Notes: generated from the letters alone by a model not told the origin. DNA of 6,234 nucleotides from Phycisphaerales bacterium (GCA_014879435.1 JACSSB010000177.1:1-6234); one strand, 5' to 3'. Shown: positions 1 to 6,234, counted from the stretch's first letter. Made by a program: numbers and translations.

Positions 1-614
1 AAGCCGGGAGCCGGTTCGCACAGATGGGTCGTTTCCAGCAAGGCTTCCATTTCGGGGCTATCTGATCGGCAGTTGAGATCGCCCATCAAGATGATATGAC
101 GGTAATCACGCACCAGATCGGCCAGAAATCGAATCTGCATCAATCGGCCACGGCGACCCAGCGCCATATGGACGATCAATACATGCAGTGCGTTCTCTCC
201 TGCACCGAAACGGACTTCCAGCACGCCCCGACCTGGAATCAGCCCAGGCAATTTGTGCTCGGTGATCGCCGAGGGTTGGAACCGGCTGAGCATCGCATTG
301 CCATGTTGCGAAATCATGCCGATCCGACGATTGGACTGGTCGAATACATGCTCGAAACCGGCATAATCAGCCAAATACTTGACCTGATTGACGAAACCGC
401 TGCGCAGACTACCGGCGTCCACCTCTTGCAAGCCCACTAGGTCGTAATCGGCCAGCACCCGAGCAATACCATCCAGATTACTCATTCGCGAAGGTACTGG
501 CACCAAATGCTTCCAACTGCGGGTGAGATATTGGGAATATTTGCGGGTGGTCAGCCCACTTTGAATATTGTAGCTGAGCAGCCGCAAGTGGCTGGACGCG
601 CATGGTTCATTCAT
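1..614 (-). CDS. Endonuclease/exonuclease/phosphatase family protein, C-terminus cut by window edge
   Basis: This open frame runs off the left edge; 204 codons are visible from the ATG at 614. It belongs to the endonuclease/exonuclease/phosphatase (DNase I-like) fold, whose members cleave phosphodiester or phosphomonoester bonds with Mg. Visible family motifs are RLLSYNIQSG (residues 11-20, metal-site Asn16), GLQEVD (61-66, metal-binding Glu64), GNAMLSR (105-111), VHMALG (148-153) and GDLN (178-181, catalytic Asp179 and Asn181). The C-terminal Asp-His pair would lie beyond the edge. No signal peptide is seen, so it is probably cytoplasmic. The start is supported by AAGGG at 624-628, nine bases upstream and overlapping the dsbA stop codon, which suggests translational coupling. 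The NRRIG and YLTRSW segments resemble the group encoded beside dsbA in pseudomonads (from memory). Family assignment is firm; substrate and physiological role are unknown. Confidence 0.9.
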   Translation of the reverse strand, partial: MNEPCASSHLRLLSYNIQSGLTTRKYSQYLTRSWKHLVPVPSRMSNLDGIARVLADYDLVGLQEVDAGSLRSGFVNQVKYLADYAGFEHVFDQSNRRIGMISQHGNAMLSRFQPSAITEHKLPGLIPGRGVLEVRFGAGENALHVLIVHMALGRRGRLMQIRFLADLVRDYRHIILMGDLNCRSDSPEMEALLETTHLCEPAPG

Positions 615-626
615 CGTGTGCCGCCC

Positions 627-1265
627 TTAACCCCCAGGCGCGGCGGCTTCCTGAGCAACCAGGAAATCCACGACTTCGAACATGTTTTGCGAACGTACAT
701 TGTATTTGCCATTGACGATGACTGCCGGTACGCCGCGTACCCCATAACGCTGTGCTAACTGGTTGCCACGGCGCAACTCAGTCTCGGTTTGGAACGAACT
801 GTAGGCTTTGCGAAAAGCGGCCTCATCGACGCCGTGTTCGGCGAAGAACGCAGCCATTTCGTCCTCGTTGCTCAGCCTACGTTTTTCCACATGAATGGCG
901 TCAAATAAGGGCTTATGTATCTGATCCAGCACACCCAAGCTCTGGGCCGCGTAGTAGGCACGTGCACCGGGTTCCCAATTGGCTCCGAACGATACCGGAA
1001 CGCGCACGAAAGCAACGTTTTCCGGCTTATGTTGCAGCCATTTTTGTACCTCCGGCTCCAGATCGAAACAGTGCGGACAACCGTACCAGAACAGCTCGAC
1101 TACCTCGATCTTGCCCGGTGTGGAGGTCGGGACCGGAGTCGGCAGACGGACGTAATCCTTGCCCTCCTGAAATGACGGCGTGGCCGGGTCAGCAGCATAA
1201 GCACCAACCAGCGGTAGCATGCAGGCCAGTACGATCAACGAGAGAGAACGAAACAGATTTAACAT
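627..1265 (-). CDS. dsbA: Periplasmic thiol:disulfide oxidoreductase DsbA
   Basis: DsbA donates its disulfide to cysteine pairs of exported proteins in the periplasm and is normally reoxidised by membrane DsbB, which is not in this window. With the ATG at 1265 the product has 212 residues, normal for the family. Residues 1-24 form a signal peptide (hydrophobic LSLIVLACMLPLVGAYA, likely cleavage after AYA). The thioredoxin fold carries the active site FWYGCPHC, with Cys63 and Cys66, and the cis-proline loop GVRGVPAV with Pro180 opposite it; the alpha-helical insert lies between them. A GTG at 1280 would add five residues but has no ribosome binding site, whereas GTGAG lies ten bases before the ATG, so the ATG is preferred. 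The gene sits about 50 bases after ccsB and 12 bases before the phosphoesterase gene, probably in the same operon. The signal peptide also contains VLAC, a near-lipobox, so a lipoprotein form is possible. Confidence 0.95.
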   Translation of the reverse strand: MLNLFRSLSLIVLACMLPLVGAYAADPATPSFQEGKDYVRLPTPVPTSTPGKIEVVELFWYGCPHCFDLEPEVQKWLQHKPENVAFVRVPVSFGANWEPGARAYYAAQSLGVLDQIHKPLFDAIHVEKRRLSNEDEMAAFFAEHGVDEAAFRKAYSSFQTETELRRGNQLAQRYGVRGVPAVIVNGKYNVRSQNMFEVVDFLVAQEAAAPGG

Positions 1266-1316
1266 TGCGGGTATTCTCACAATTTCGATGGGCAGAAAGG
1301 GGGAATGGATCGGGTA

Positions 1317-2501
1317 TTACAACGAACCGTAGGAATGCAACCCCGACAGAAACATATTGACTCCCAAAAAGGCAAATAGTGTGACGAACAGACCAATGAC
1401 TGCCCACCAAGCCATCGGTGTACCGCGCCAACCTTTGGTCAGGCGCAGGTGCAACCAAGCGGCGTAATTCAGCCAGACGATCAGTGCCCAAGTTTCCTTG
1501 GGATCCCAAGACCAGTAGCCACCCCAAGCCTCGGCTGCCCACAACGCCCCGAGAATGGTAGCGATGGTGAAGGCCGCGAAACCCAGCGCGATGGCCTTGT
1601 ACATCACATCATCCAGCAGCTCAAGCGGCGGTAATACCCGCGCCAACAGGCTATTTGGCCAATGTGCTTCGACACCCGACCGCAGCAAGTAGGCTATTCC
1701 CAGCATCGCCGCCAAAGCGAATGCACCATAACCGATGAAGTTGGCAGGAACGTGGATCTTCATCCAGTAGCTCTGCAAGGCAGGAATCAGCGGCTGAATA
1801 TGATGAGCCTCGCGATCAAAGGCATACCACAACAAGAAGGCAACGGCTCCGCTGATCGCCAGCAGCGCAAAGCCTCCCATAGCTCGGGTGCGATAGCGAT
1901 CTTCATAAAAGAGATAGAGTAGCGCGGTCATCAATGCAAATAGGATGAACACTTCATATAGATTGCTGACGGGAATATGACCGATATCGGTGCCCAGCAG
2001 ATAAGACTCGCGCCAGCGTACCAACAGGCCGCTCAAACCCATGACTGTCGCTATCCAGGTCAAGGCGGTCGCGGTCTTGCCGATAAATTCGGAACGGCTA
2101 AACAGTGCGACAAAATAGGTGACGGTGGCCAGCACATACAATGCGCTCATCCACATGAATGCAACCTGGCTTTCCAGAAAATATTTGAGCCAGAAATCGC
2201 TCTGTCGCAAGGAATAATCCGTGCCATAACGCCACAGCGCCAGCACGGCCAGCGCCGCTACCGCCAGAGTGAAGAGACGCGCCGGTTTCCAATACCATCC
2301 CCAAGCGATCAGCGCCAGGGTACTTCCCGCCTGGATGGCGATCTCATAACCATCCATATATTCCCGATAGAGCCACCAGAGCTGAATCGAACCGGCCATC
2401 ACCAGCAGCGCCCATAGTCCGTCTCTGATCGTCAATCGCTGCCAAAATGACGGCTGTTCCCATGATTCCAGCATCGTTTCACGCGTCACTGTCACTGCCA
2501 T
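1317..2501 (-). CDS. ccsB: Cytochrome c biogenesis protein CcsB/CcsA (ResC), System II haem handling subunit
   Basis: Multispanning inner-membrane partner of ResB in cytochrome c maturation System II. The complex exports haem and joins it to CxxCH motifs of apocytochromes in the periplasm. The ATG at 2501 gives 394 residues. The tryptophan-rich WWD haem-binding motif WGGYWSWDPKE lies at residues 326-336. Conserved histidines are visible in WMKIHVPANFIGYG (His250) and near the C-terminus in GLHSYG (His389), flanking the motif as expected for haem ligands. The family segment GHIPVSNLYEVF lies at about 174-185, and many hydrophobic helices span the protein. An upstream GTG at 2534 would add 11 residues, but AAGAGGA at 2511-2517 sits nine bases before the ATG and decides the start. 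The gene follows resB by about 50 bases and precedes dsbA by about 50 bases. Naming differs between groups: CcsB, CcsA and ResC are used for this subunit. Confidence 0.95.
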   Translation of the reverse strand: MAVTVTRETMLESWEQPSFWQRLTIRDGLWALLVMAGSIQLWWLYREYMDGYEIAIQAGSTLALIAWGWYWKPARLFTLAVAALAVLALWRYGTDYSLRQSDFWLKYFLESQVAFMWMSALYVLATVTYFVALFSRSEFIGKTATALTWIATVMGLSGLLVRWRESYLLGTDIGHIPVSNLYEVFILFALMTALLYLFYEDRYRTRAMGGFALLAISGAVAFLLWYAFDREAHHIQPLIPALQSYWMKIHVPANFIGYGAFALAAMLGIAYLLRSGVEAHWPNSLLARVLPPLELLDDVMYKAIALGFAAFTIATILGALWAAEAWGGYWSWDPKETWALIVWLNYAAWLHLRLTKGWRGTPMAWWAVIGLFVTLFAFLGVNMFLSGLHSYGSL

Positions 2502-2510
2502 TGCCACTGT

Positions 2511-2517
2511 TCCTCTT
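2511..2517 (-). promoter_or_regulatory. Ribosome binding site of ccsB
   Basis: Read on the minus strand this is AAGAGGA, a good anti-16S match, followed by nine bases and the ATG at 2501. It lies inside the longer open frame that begins with GTG at 2534, so it argues that the shorter, 394-residue protein is the real product. Confidence 0.75.
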
Positions 2518-2553
2518 ATCCCGTAGACCGACACCGCGCCGTTGCACCCATCA

Positions 2554-4614
2554 TCAGTATGCCTGAGGCACCGCAGAGGATGGGGTTGTGGTGGACCGTT
2601 CCGCTTCAGCCGTGCCCAGTCGCTGCTCCAGCATCGCCCGTAAAATGGCGAACTCGTGAGCGAACTCGGTTTGGTGACGGTTACCCGTACCGGCCAATAA
2701 CAAGCGAGTTGCCCCCTTCTCGACCGCCAGCCAAGCCCACAAGCGGCGATGTGAAGTATAAAACATGATGAAAACGCCCATGATCAGCATGGCAAATCCG
2801 GTATAAACCACAGCGACTCCATCGCTACGGGTGACCTGTAGCCCAGATGCTTCAACCTGGCGAAAACTCGCCAACTGCAGATAAAAGGGCGAGGCGTAGG
2901 CCGGTAACGCGGAAAGTGCCGATAAGGCATCATTGAAAAATGCCTCCTCGCGTTCGCCAACACCTTGTGCCACATCGATCCCTTCTTCACGCAGCACTTC
3001 GATAAAAACTTGCGCCAAGGTATCCCGCAGGATATTCAGATACAGCGCACTCGCCTCTTGCAACCGATCTGCGGGAACCACCGCCTTGGCCCGCTCCAAC
3101 ACCGCAGCAGACCCTCCTTGAGCAAACAGTTCGACCAGACTCACGCGTACTCGTTCGAGGTCATGGCGGAGATTAGAATCTTCATTTGCAGCGGGCGCGA
3201 AATTGGCCATCCATGTACGCAGCCAATCCGCATCATGCAGGCGGGCGTTGAAGCGCAGAAAACGCTCGGGGCTGTTGTTTGGATCGGCCGGAATATGCAG
3301 GTAGGTGAACGGCGCACTGGGTTGGATACGCATGCCACTGATGAAAAACCAGCGATCTTCCAGTTTTACTGGCGCCATGTAATTGAAATATTCCCATGCC
3401 TGCCCTCCCTCATCGCGCAGTTTGAACCCGAAGCTGGGGCCAAAGTTGCGGAACTTACGTTCACCCGGCTGCGCATCGGACTCTGGTAACAAATTAAATA
3501 GGCGGAAATCACTCAATTCCAAGATAAGCGTTCCACCCGGTCTTGCCACTTTCAAGGAACCGCCTACTTTAGCTTCGATTTCGGTCGGTTTCAGCGACGC
3601 CACGGTCAACGGCCAGGCACGCAGATCAAGCACGGAGCCACCATCGCCGAAGTCGGACTGGTAAATCGAATAACCGCGATAAGTGAATGGATGGTTGACA
3701 CGGATGGTCGCTTCCAAGGGATGATCACCCAGTTTTTCCCGATCATGGATCAGCACTTGGCTTAGGAAGGACTTGGGTTGACCGGTATCGTGATAAGCCA
3801 CCTGAAAATCTTTCAATTCAATGGCAAAGGGCAGCTCTTGCAATACAAAACCATTCCTCGCCCGTACAAATACAAAACTAGCGGCGGTACCCTCCGGGAT
3901 CATCACATTGCCGCGAAATGCCGGTAACGCACCAGGGGCTAATCGACTGGCCGGTGGAATATCGCGAACGGCCAAATCGTGAGTCTCCAGCACCACCTCA
4001 CCATGCCATTCCTTCAATTTTAGCCACAAATTACCATCCAACAGCCCACCGACGCCGATCAATACCACCGCAGCATGGGTGAATAAATACCCGAGACGGT
4101 TATAGCGCCCTTTCATCGCTGCCACTACGCGGTGATCGCCAACCGTGCGCGCGCGCCAGCGATAGCCGCGCTTTTGCAGTACTTCCGTCACCGCGTCTTG
4201 CGTGGCATCAAGGTCATGATCCACCACTTGCCACTCGACATGCTGGTGAAATCCACGCAACGAATGGGGCTGGATGTTGGTGCGAAACCGAATCATGTCC
4301 CGCAGCATCCTCGGTACTTGACGGTACAGGCACACGCTCGTGGATAGGATCAGAAACGCCAGGATGCCGATAAACCAGCTTGCACCATAAACGTCGTATA
4401 GCCCCAGCCAACGGAATACCTCGAACCAAAATGGCCCAAATTTGAATACATAATCCGGATAAGGCTGGTTTTGCTGTAAAACCGTCCCGATCACCGAAGC
4501 GACCGCCACCAAAACCAATAAAGTGATCGCCAAGTTCATGGAACCGAAAAATTCCAGCAACACCCAGCTCAGGGTATGGCGACGATTAGACGGATGGGTG
4601 GGAGTTTGATTCAC
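2554..4614 (-). CDS. resB: Cytochrome c biogenesis protein ResB (Ccs1), System II
   Basis: ResB/Ccs1 forms the cytochrome c synthetase with CcsB, presenting the apocytochrome thiols to haem on the periplasmic side. The 686-residue length fits long proteobacterial ResB proteins. Transmembrane segments are visible at about 27-46, 80-97, 174-193 and 602-620, with a large periplasmic domain between the third and fourth. FTHAAVVLIGVGG (178-190) carries the conserved membrane histidine His180, and VNHPFTYRGYSIYQSDFGD (306-324) is the family signature of the periplasmic domain. About 65 residues follow the last helix as a cytoplasmic tail. The start is GTG at 4614: an in-frame TGA lies at 4663-4665 with no ATG, GTG or TTG between. 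No clear ribosome binding site precedes it. A later start at GTG codon 18 cannot be excluded. First gene of the probable resB-ccsB-dsbA operon. Confidence 0.95.
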   Translation of the reverse strand: MNQTPTHPSNRRHTLSWVLLEFFGSMNLAITLLVLVAVASVIGTVLQQNQPYPDYVFKFGPFWFEVFRWLGLYDVYGASWFIGILAFLILSTSVCLYRQVPRMLRDMIRFRTNIQPHSLRGFHQHVEWQVVDHDLDATQDAVTEVLQKRGYRWRARTVGDHRVVAAMKGRYNRLGYLFTHAAVVLIGVGGLLDGNLWLKLKEWHGEVVLETHDLAVRDIPPASRLAPGALPAFRGNVMIPEGTAASFVFVRARNGFVLQELPFAIELKDFQVAYHDTGQPKSFLSQVLIHDREKLGDHPLEATIRVNHPFTYRGYSIYQSDFGDGGSVLDLRAWPLTVASLKPTEIEAKVGGSLKVARPGGTLILELSDFRLFNLLPESDAQPGERKFRNFGPSFGFKLRDEGGQAWEYFNYMAPVKLEDRWFFISGMRIQPSAPFTYLHIPADPNNSPERFLRFNARLHDADWLRTWMANFAPAANEDSNLRHDLERVRVSLVELFAQGGSAAVLERAKAVVPADRLQEASALYLNILRDTLAQVFIEVLREEGIDVAQGVGEREEAFFNDALSALSALPAYASPFYLQLASFRQVEASGLQVTRSDGVAVVYTGFAMLIMGVFIMFYTSHRRLWAWLAVEKGATRLLLAGTGNRHQTEFAHEFAILRAMLEQRLGTAEAERSTTTPSSAVPQAY

Positions 4615-4720
4615 GGTGCGGTTTGGGAAATGGGCAGAAAACCTGTTCGACTCGGCAAGCCATCATCGGTTCATACCTTGAATCGATGAGAACCGAATGA
4701 CCATCAGGCTTCGGCGGATC
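4615..4720 (-). promoter_or_regulatory. Probable promoter and leader region of the resB operon
   Basis: This gene-free stretch lies between the cytochrome c4 terminator and the resB start codon, so the resB operon most likely has its own promoter here. On the minus strand a weak -10 candidate TATGAA sits at 4670-4675, with no convincing -35 at the right distance (TTCGGT at 4692-4697 is the nearest). The region also holds three related 11-base motifs. The exact promoter cannot be fixed by eye; its existence is inferred from the terminator upstream. Confidence 0.4.
4663..4700. repeat. Three related 11-base motifs, two of them forming an imperfect inverted repeat
   Basis: On the plus strand TCATCGGTTCA (4663-4673) is followed, after TACCT, by TGAATCGATGA (4679-4689). 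These pair over 11 positions with a single G-T mismatch. Directly adjoining is GAACCGAATGA (4690-4700), whose complement TCATTCGGTTC matches the same motif with one inserted T. The weak resB -10 candidate lies between the arms of the inverted repeat. The arrangement suits either a dimeric repressor or activator site, or a hairpin in the resB leader. No known regulator consensus is recognised. Confidence 0.6.
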
Positions 4721-4750
4721 GAAAGAAAAAGGGTGGCCAAATGGCCACCC
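4721..4750 (-). terminator. Rho-independent terminator of the cytochrome c4 gene
   Basis: On the minus strand GGGTGGCC and GGCCACCC form a perfect 8-base-pair GC-rich stem (4731-4738 with 4743-4750) with a four-base loop, followed immediately by TTTTTCTTTC (4730-4721). It begins 45 bases after the cytochrome c4 stop codon. This is a textbook intrinsic terminator in the direction of that gene, and it separates the gene from the resB operon. On the plus strand no T-run follows the stem, so it is one-directional. Confidence 0.9.
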
Positions 4751-4795
4751 CCACGGGACGAAATTAGCGGATACCCAGCTGGAGCGGCTGGAGAT

Positions 4796-5404
4796 CTACT
4801 GCAAACCCTGAATATAGGACGCAACCGCCTTGATTTGCGGATCAGTCAGCTTAGCTGCGATCTCACGCATCATCTGACCGGCATCGTTGTTCCGTTCCAT
4901 GGCGCGGAATGCCTTCAACTGAATCTCAGTGTATTCCGCATGTTGCGCAGCCAGCATCGGGAATTTGGCCGCCGGATTGCCCGCACCAGAAACCCCATGA
5001 CAAGCCGTACAAGCGGGAATGCCTTCTTTGAGATCTCCACCACGGAAGAGGGCTTCGCCCACTGGCGCCAAGGTCGGATCAGCTGCGGCGTGCTTGACCG
5101 GTTGAGACGAGAAATAAGCGGCCAAGTCCTCCATATCCTGCGGGCTCAAAGCCGCGACCATGCCAACCATGATCGCGTTGGGGCGCGCTCCGCTCTTAAA
5201 ATCATGCAGCTGCTTGAGCAGATAATCGGCCCCCTGACCCGCCAGATTCGGATTCTGCGGAATGGTACTATTGCCATCCGGATTATGACAGGCCGCGCAG
5301 GTAGCGGACTTGGCCTTACCGGCGGTGGCATCGCCAGCGGCCAGCACGGCGGTCGCAGAACCGAACAATGCGCAGGCCGCTGCGATCACAACGAATTTTT
5401 TCAT
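4796..5404 (-). CDS. Di-haem cytochrome c4, periplasmic
   Basis: Cytochrome c4 carries electrons in the periplasm or at the outer face of the inner membrane, typically from the bc1 complex to terminal oxidases. The product has 202 residues, normal for the family. Residues 1-22 are a signal peptide (KKFVVIAAACALFGSATAVLA). Two tandem cytochrome c domains follow: haem 1 at CAACH (Cys36, Cys39, His40) with axial candidates Met79 or Met82, and haem 2 at CTACH (Cys132, Cys135, His136) with axial candidates Met178 or Met179. The sequence LAGQGADYLLKQLHDFKSGAR is typical of the family. The frame stays open upstream to 5494, but the ATG at 5404 begins the signal peptide and has AGGAG at 5415-5419, ten bases away. 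It stands alone between a divergent promoter region and its own terminator, next to the haem attachment genes it depends on. Confidence 0.96.
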   Translation of the reverse strand: MKKFVVIAAACALFGSATAVLAAGDATAGKAKSATCAACHNPDGNSTIPQNPNLAGQGADYLLKQLHDFKSGARPNAIMVGMVAALSPQDMEDLAAYFSSQPVKHAAADPTLAPVGEALFRGGDLKEGIPACTACHGVSGAGNPAAKFPMLAAQHAEYTEIQLKAFRAMERNNDAGQMMREIAAKLTDPQIKAVASYIQGLQ

Positions 5405-5584
5405 TTTTAGAAGGCTCCTGTACGATGACGGTATTCGGCTCAGGCGACCCGCCGCCGACATGGAATGCGGCAGCACGAACCGGTGGCCAAGCACTCGCTT
5501 TGGTAACGGGGTCGGTGCTTGCCTGAACCAGCCCCACCCAGCGAAAACGGCAGTTTTATATATCAGTTTCGGCCTGTGAGTTCA
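5405..5584. promoter_or_regulatory. Divergent control region between the cytochrome c4 gene and engB
   Basis: This 180-base gap must hold the start signals for both genes. An AT-rich block TTTTATATAT (5554-5563) is its most promoter-like part. On the minus strand TTGAAC (5580-5585) lies 19 bases before TATAAA (5555-5560), a plausible promoter for cytochrome c4 with a leader of roughly 140 bases. On the plus strand the same block could be the engB -10, but no -35 is seen at a suitable distance. CAAGCAC (5488-5494) and GTGCTTG (5515-5521) form a 7-base inverted repeat in the cytochrome c4 leader. No small gene is supported here. Confidence 0.4.
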
Positions 5585-6226
5585 ATGAGAAACCCCAGTG
5601 ATATTATTCCTTTCCCACCAAGTACCACGGTGGATATCGACTATTGGCGTAGTATTCGCTTCCTGCGCGGCGTCAATGCCCTCAATCAGCTTCCCCCCGA
5701 CACTGGCCGGGAAGTGGCCTTTGCCGGTCGCTCCAACGCGGGTAAATCCAGCGCGATCAATCGTCTCACCGATCAGCGCGGACTGGCTCGCGTCAGCAAA
5801 ACACCCGGACGGACTCAATTACTCAACTTCTTCGTGGTGAAACCGGAGCGTCATCTCGTCGATCTGCCGGGTTATGGCTATGCCCGCGTGCCGGATTCGA
5901 TCCGTCGGCATTGGGGAGAACTACTGAAACGCTATCTACACGAACGCGTGGCCTTGCAAGGTTTGGTGTTATTGATGGATATTCGCCATCCGCTGACCGA
6001 AACGGATCGGCAATTGCTGGACAGTTGTGCTGCTCGTGAGCTTGCAGTACATGTGCTGCTAACCAAGGCGGACAAGCTGAGCCGAGGTGCGGCATCAGCG
6101 GCACTGGCGCAACTGAAGCGGGCATTGGCCGCAACCTATCCAGGCGCCACCGCCCAGTTGTTCTCGGCACTGACCGGACAAGGCATCAACGAGGCCCGCA
6201 CCCGATTGCACGACTGGCTGGAGTAG
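5585..6226 (+). CDS. engB: Ribosome biogenesis GTP-binding protein EngB (YihA/YsxC)
   Basis: EngB is an essential cytoplasmic GTPase of the TRAFAC class that acts in late assembly of the large ribosomal subunit. From the ATG at 5585 the product has 213 residues, the usual size. The G motifs are in order: G1 GRSNAGKSS (48-56), the G2 region KTPGRTQLLNFF (72-83), G3 DLPGYGYA (93-100), G4 TKAD (160-163) and G5 SAL (194-196). A frame extension to a TTG at 5519 exists, but the family begins close to this ATG; GTGAG at 5576-5580 sits four bases upstream as a ribosome binding site. That GTG is itself in frame and could be an alternative start. The gene is complete, with its stop eight bases before the window edge. 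It diverges from cytochrome c4, a pairing known from pseudomonads and betaproteobacteria. Confidence 0.97.
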   Translation: MRNPSDIIPFPPSTTVDIDYWRSIRFLRGVNALNQLPPDTGREVAFAGRSNAGKSSAINRLTDQRGLARVSKTPGRTQLLNFFVVKPERHLVDLPGYGYARVPDSIRRHWGELLKRYLHERVALQGLVLLMDIRHPLTETDRQLLDSCAARELAVHVLLTKADKLSRGAASAALAQLKRALAATYPGATAQLFSALTGQGINEARTRLHDWLE

Positions 6227-6234
6227 TGGCGCGC

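Noticed and set aside
96..440. A 114-codon plus-strand open frame near the left edge
   Set aside because: The minus strand here encodes the phosphoesterase with its QE and GDLN motifs in a frame open to the window edge; the plus-strand translation shows no motif.
752..1360. A 202-codon plus-strand open frame opposite dsbA
   Set aside because: The opposite strand encodes a clear DsbA with CPHC and cis-proline motifs. The translation here is Arg- and Pro-rich with no family resemblance.
4697..5410. A 237-codon plus-strand open frame across the cytochrome c4 gene
   Set aside because: It lies opposite a certain gene with signal peptide, two CxxCH motifs and a terminator. Its translation has no recognisable motif and is rich in Arg, as expected of a complementary-frame shadow.
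5405..5494. A 30-residue N-terminal extension of cytochrome c4
   Set aside because: The frame is merely open upstream. The ATG at 5404 begins a normal signal peptide and has an AGGAG site; an extension would bury the signal peptide.
5544..5557. AAAAC-GGCA-GTTTT hairpin as a terminator before engB
   Set aside because: Only a five-base-pair AT-rich stem with no proper T-run after it; more likely part of the AT-rich promoter block.
1..6234. Mobile elements, CRISPR arrays, tRNA or rRNA genes, phage or defence genes
   Set aside because: Nearly all of the window is covered by six recognisable housekeeping or respiration genes, the gaps are short, and I saw no terminal repeats, spacer arrays or structured RNA signatures.

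Overview
The window looks like chromosomal DNA of a proteobacterium, most likely a gammaproteobacterium or betaproteobacterium. The protein set supports this: a di-haem cytochrome c4, a long ResB and a CcsB/CcsA of the cytochrome c maturation System II, a classical CPHC DsbA, an EngB GTPase, and an endonuclease/exonuclease/phosphatase protein of the kind found beside dsbA in pseudomonads. Base composition appears even and moderately GC-rich. I see no insertion sequence, phage gene, tRNA, rRNA, CRISPR array or anomalous stretch. The genus cannot be fixed from the sequence alone; an autotrophic or sulfur- or methane-oxidising gammaproteobacterium is a guess.

Layout: five genes lie on the minus strand and one on the plus strand. 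From right to left, engB (5585-6226, plus) diverges from the cytochrome c4 gene (5404-4796, minus) across a 180-base control region. Cytochrome c4 ends in a clear intrinsic terminator (4721-4750). A 181-base gap follows, holding the terminator and a cluster of three related 11-base motifs (4663-4700). Next comes a compact minus-strand run: resB (4614-2554), ccsB (2501-1317), dsbA (1265-627) and the truncated endonuclease/exonuclease/phosphatase gene (614 to the left edge). Gaps in this run are about 50, 50 and 12 bases, so it is probably one operon.

How the genes fit together: ResB and CcsB form the System II membrane complex that moves haem to the periplasm and attaches it to CxxCH motifs. 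Cytochrome c4 next door carries two such motifs and is an obvious client. DsbA oxidises cysteine pairs in exported proteins, including apocytochromes. The thioredoxin-like reductant (CcsX/ResA) and its electron donor (CcdA/DsbD) needed by System II are not in the window. EngB is a ribosome-assembly GTPase with no direct link to haem. The last gene is a predicted Mg-dependent phosphoesterase of unknown substrate.

I did not find a convincing new biological system. The items most worth checking are the repeated motif upstream of resB, the apparent placement of System II genes inside an otherwise pseudomonad-like cytochrome c4-dsbA neighbourhood, the weak or absent ribosome binding site of resB, and the ambiguous signal peptide of DsbA.
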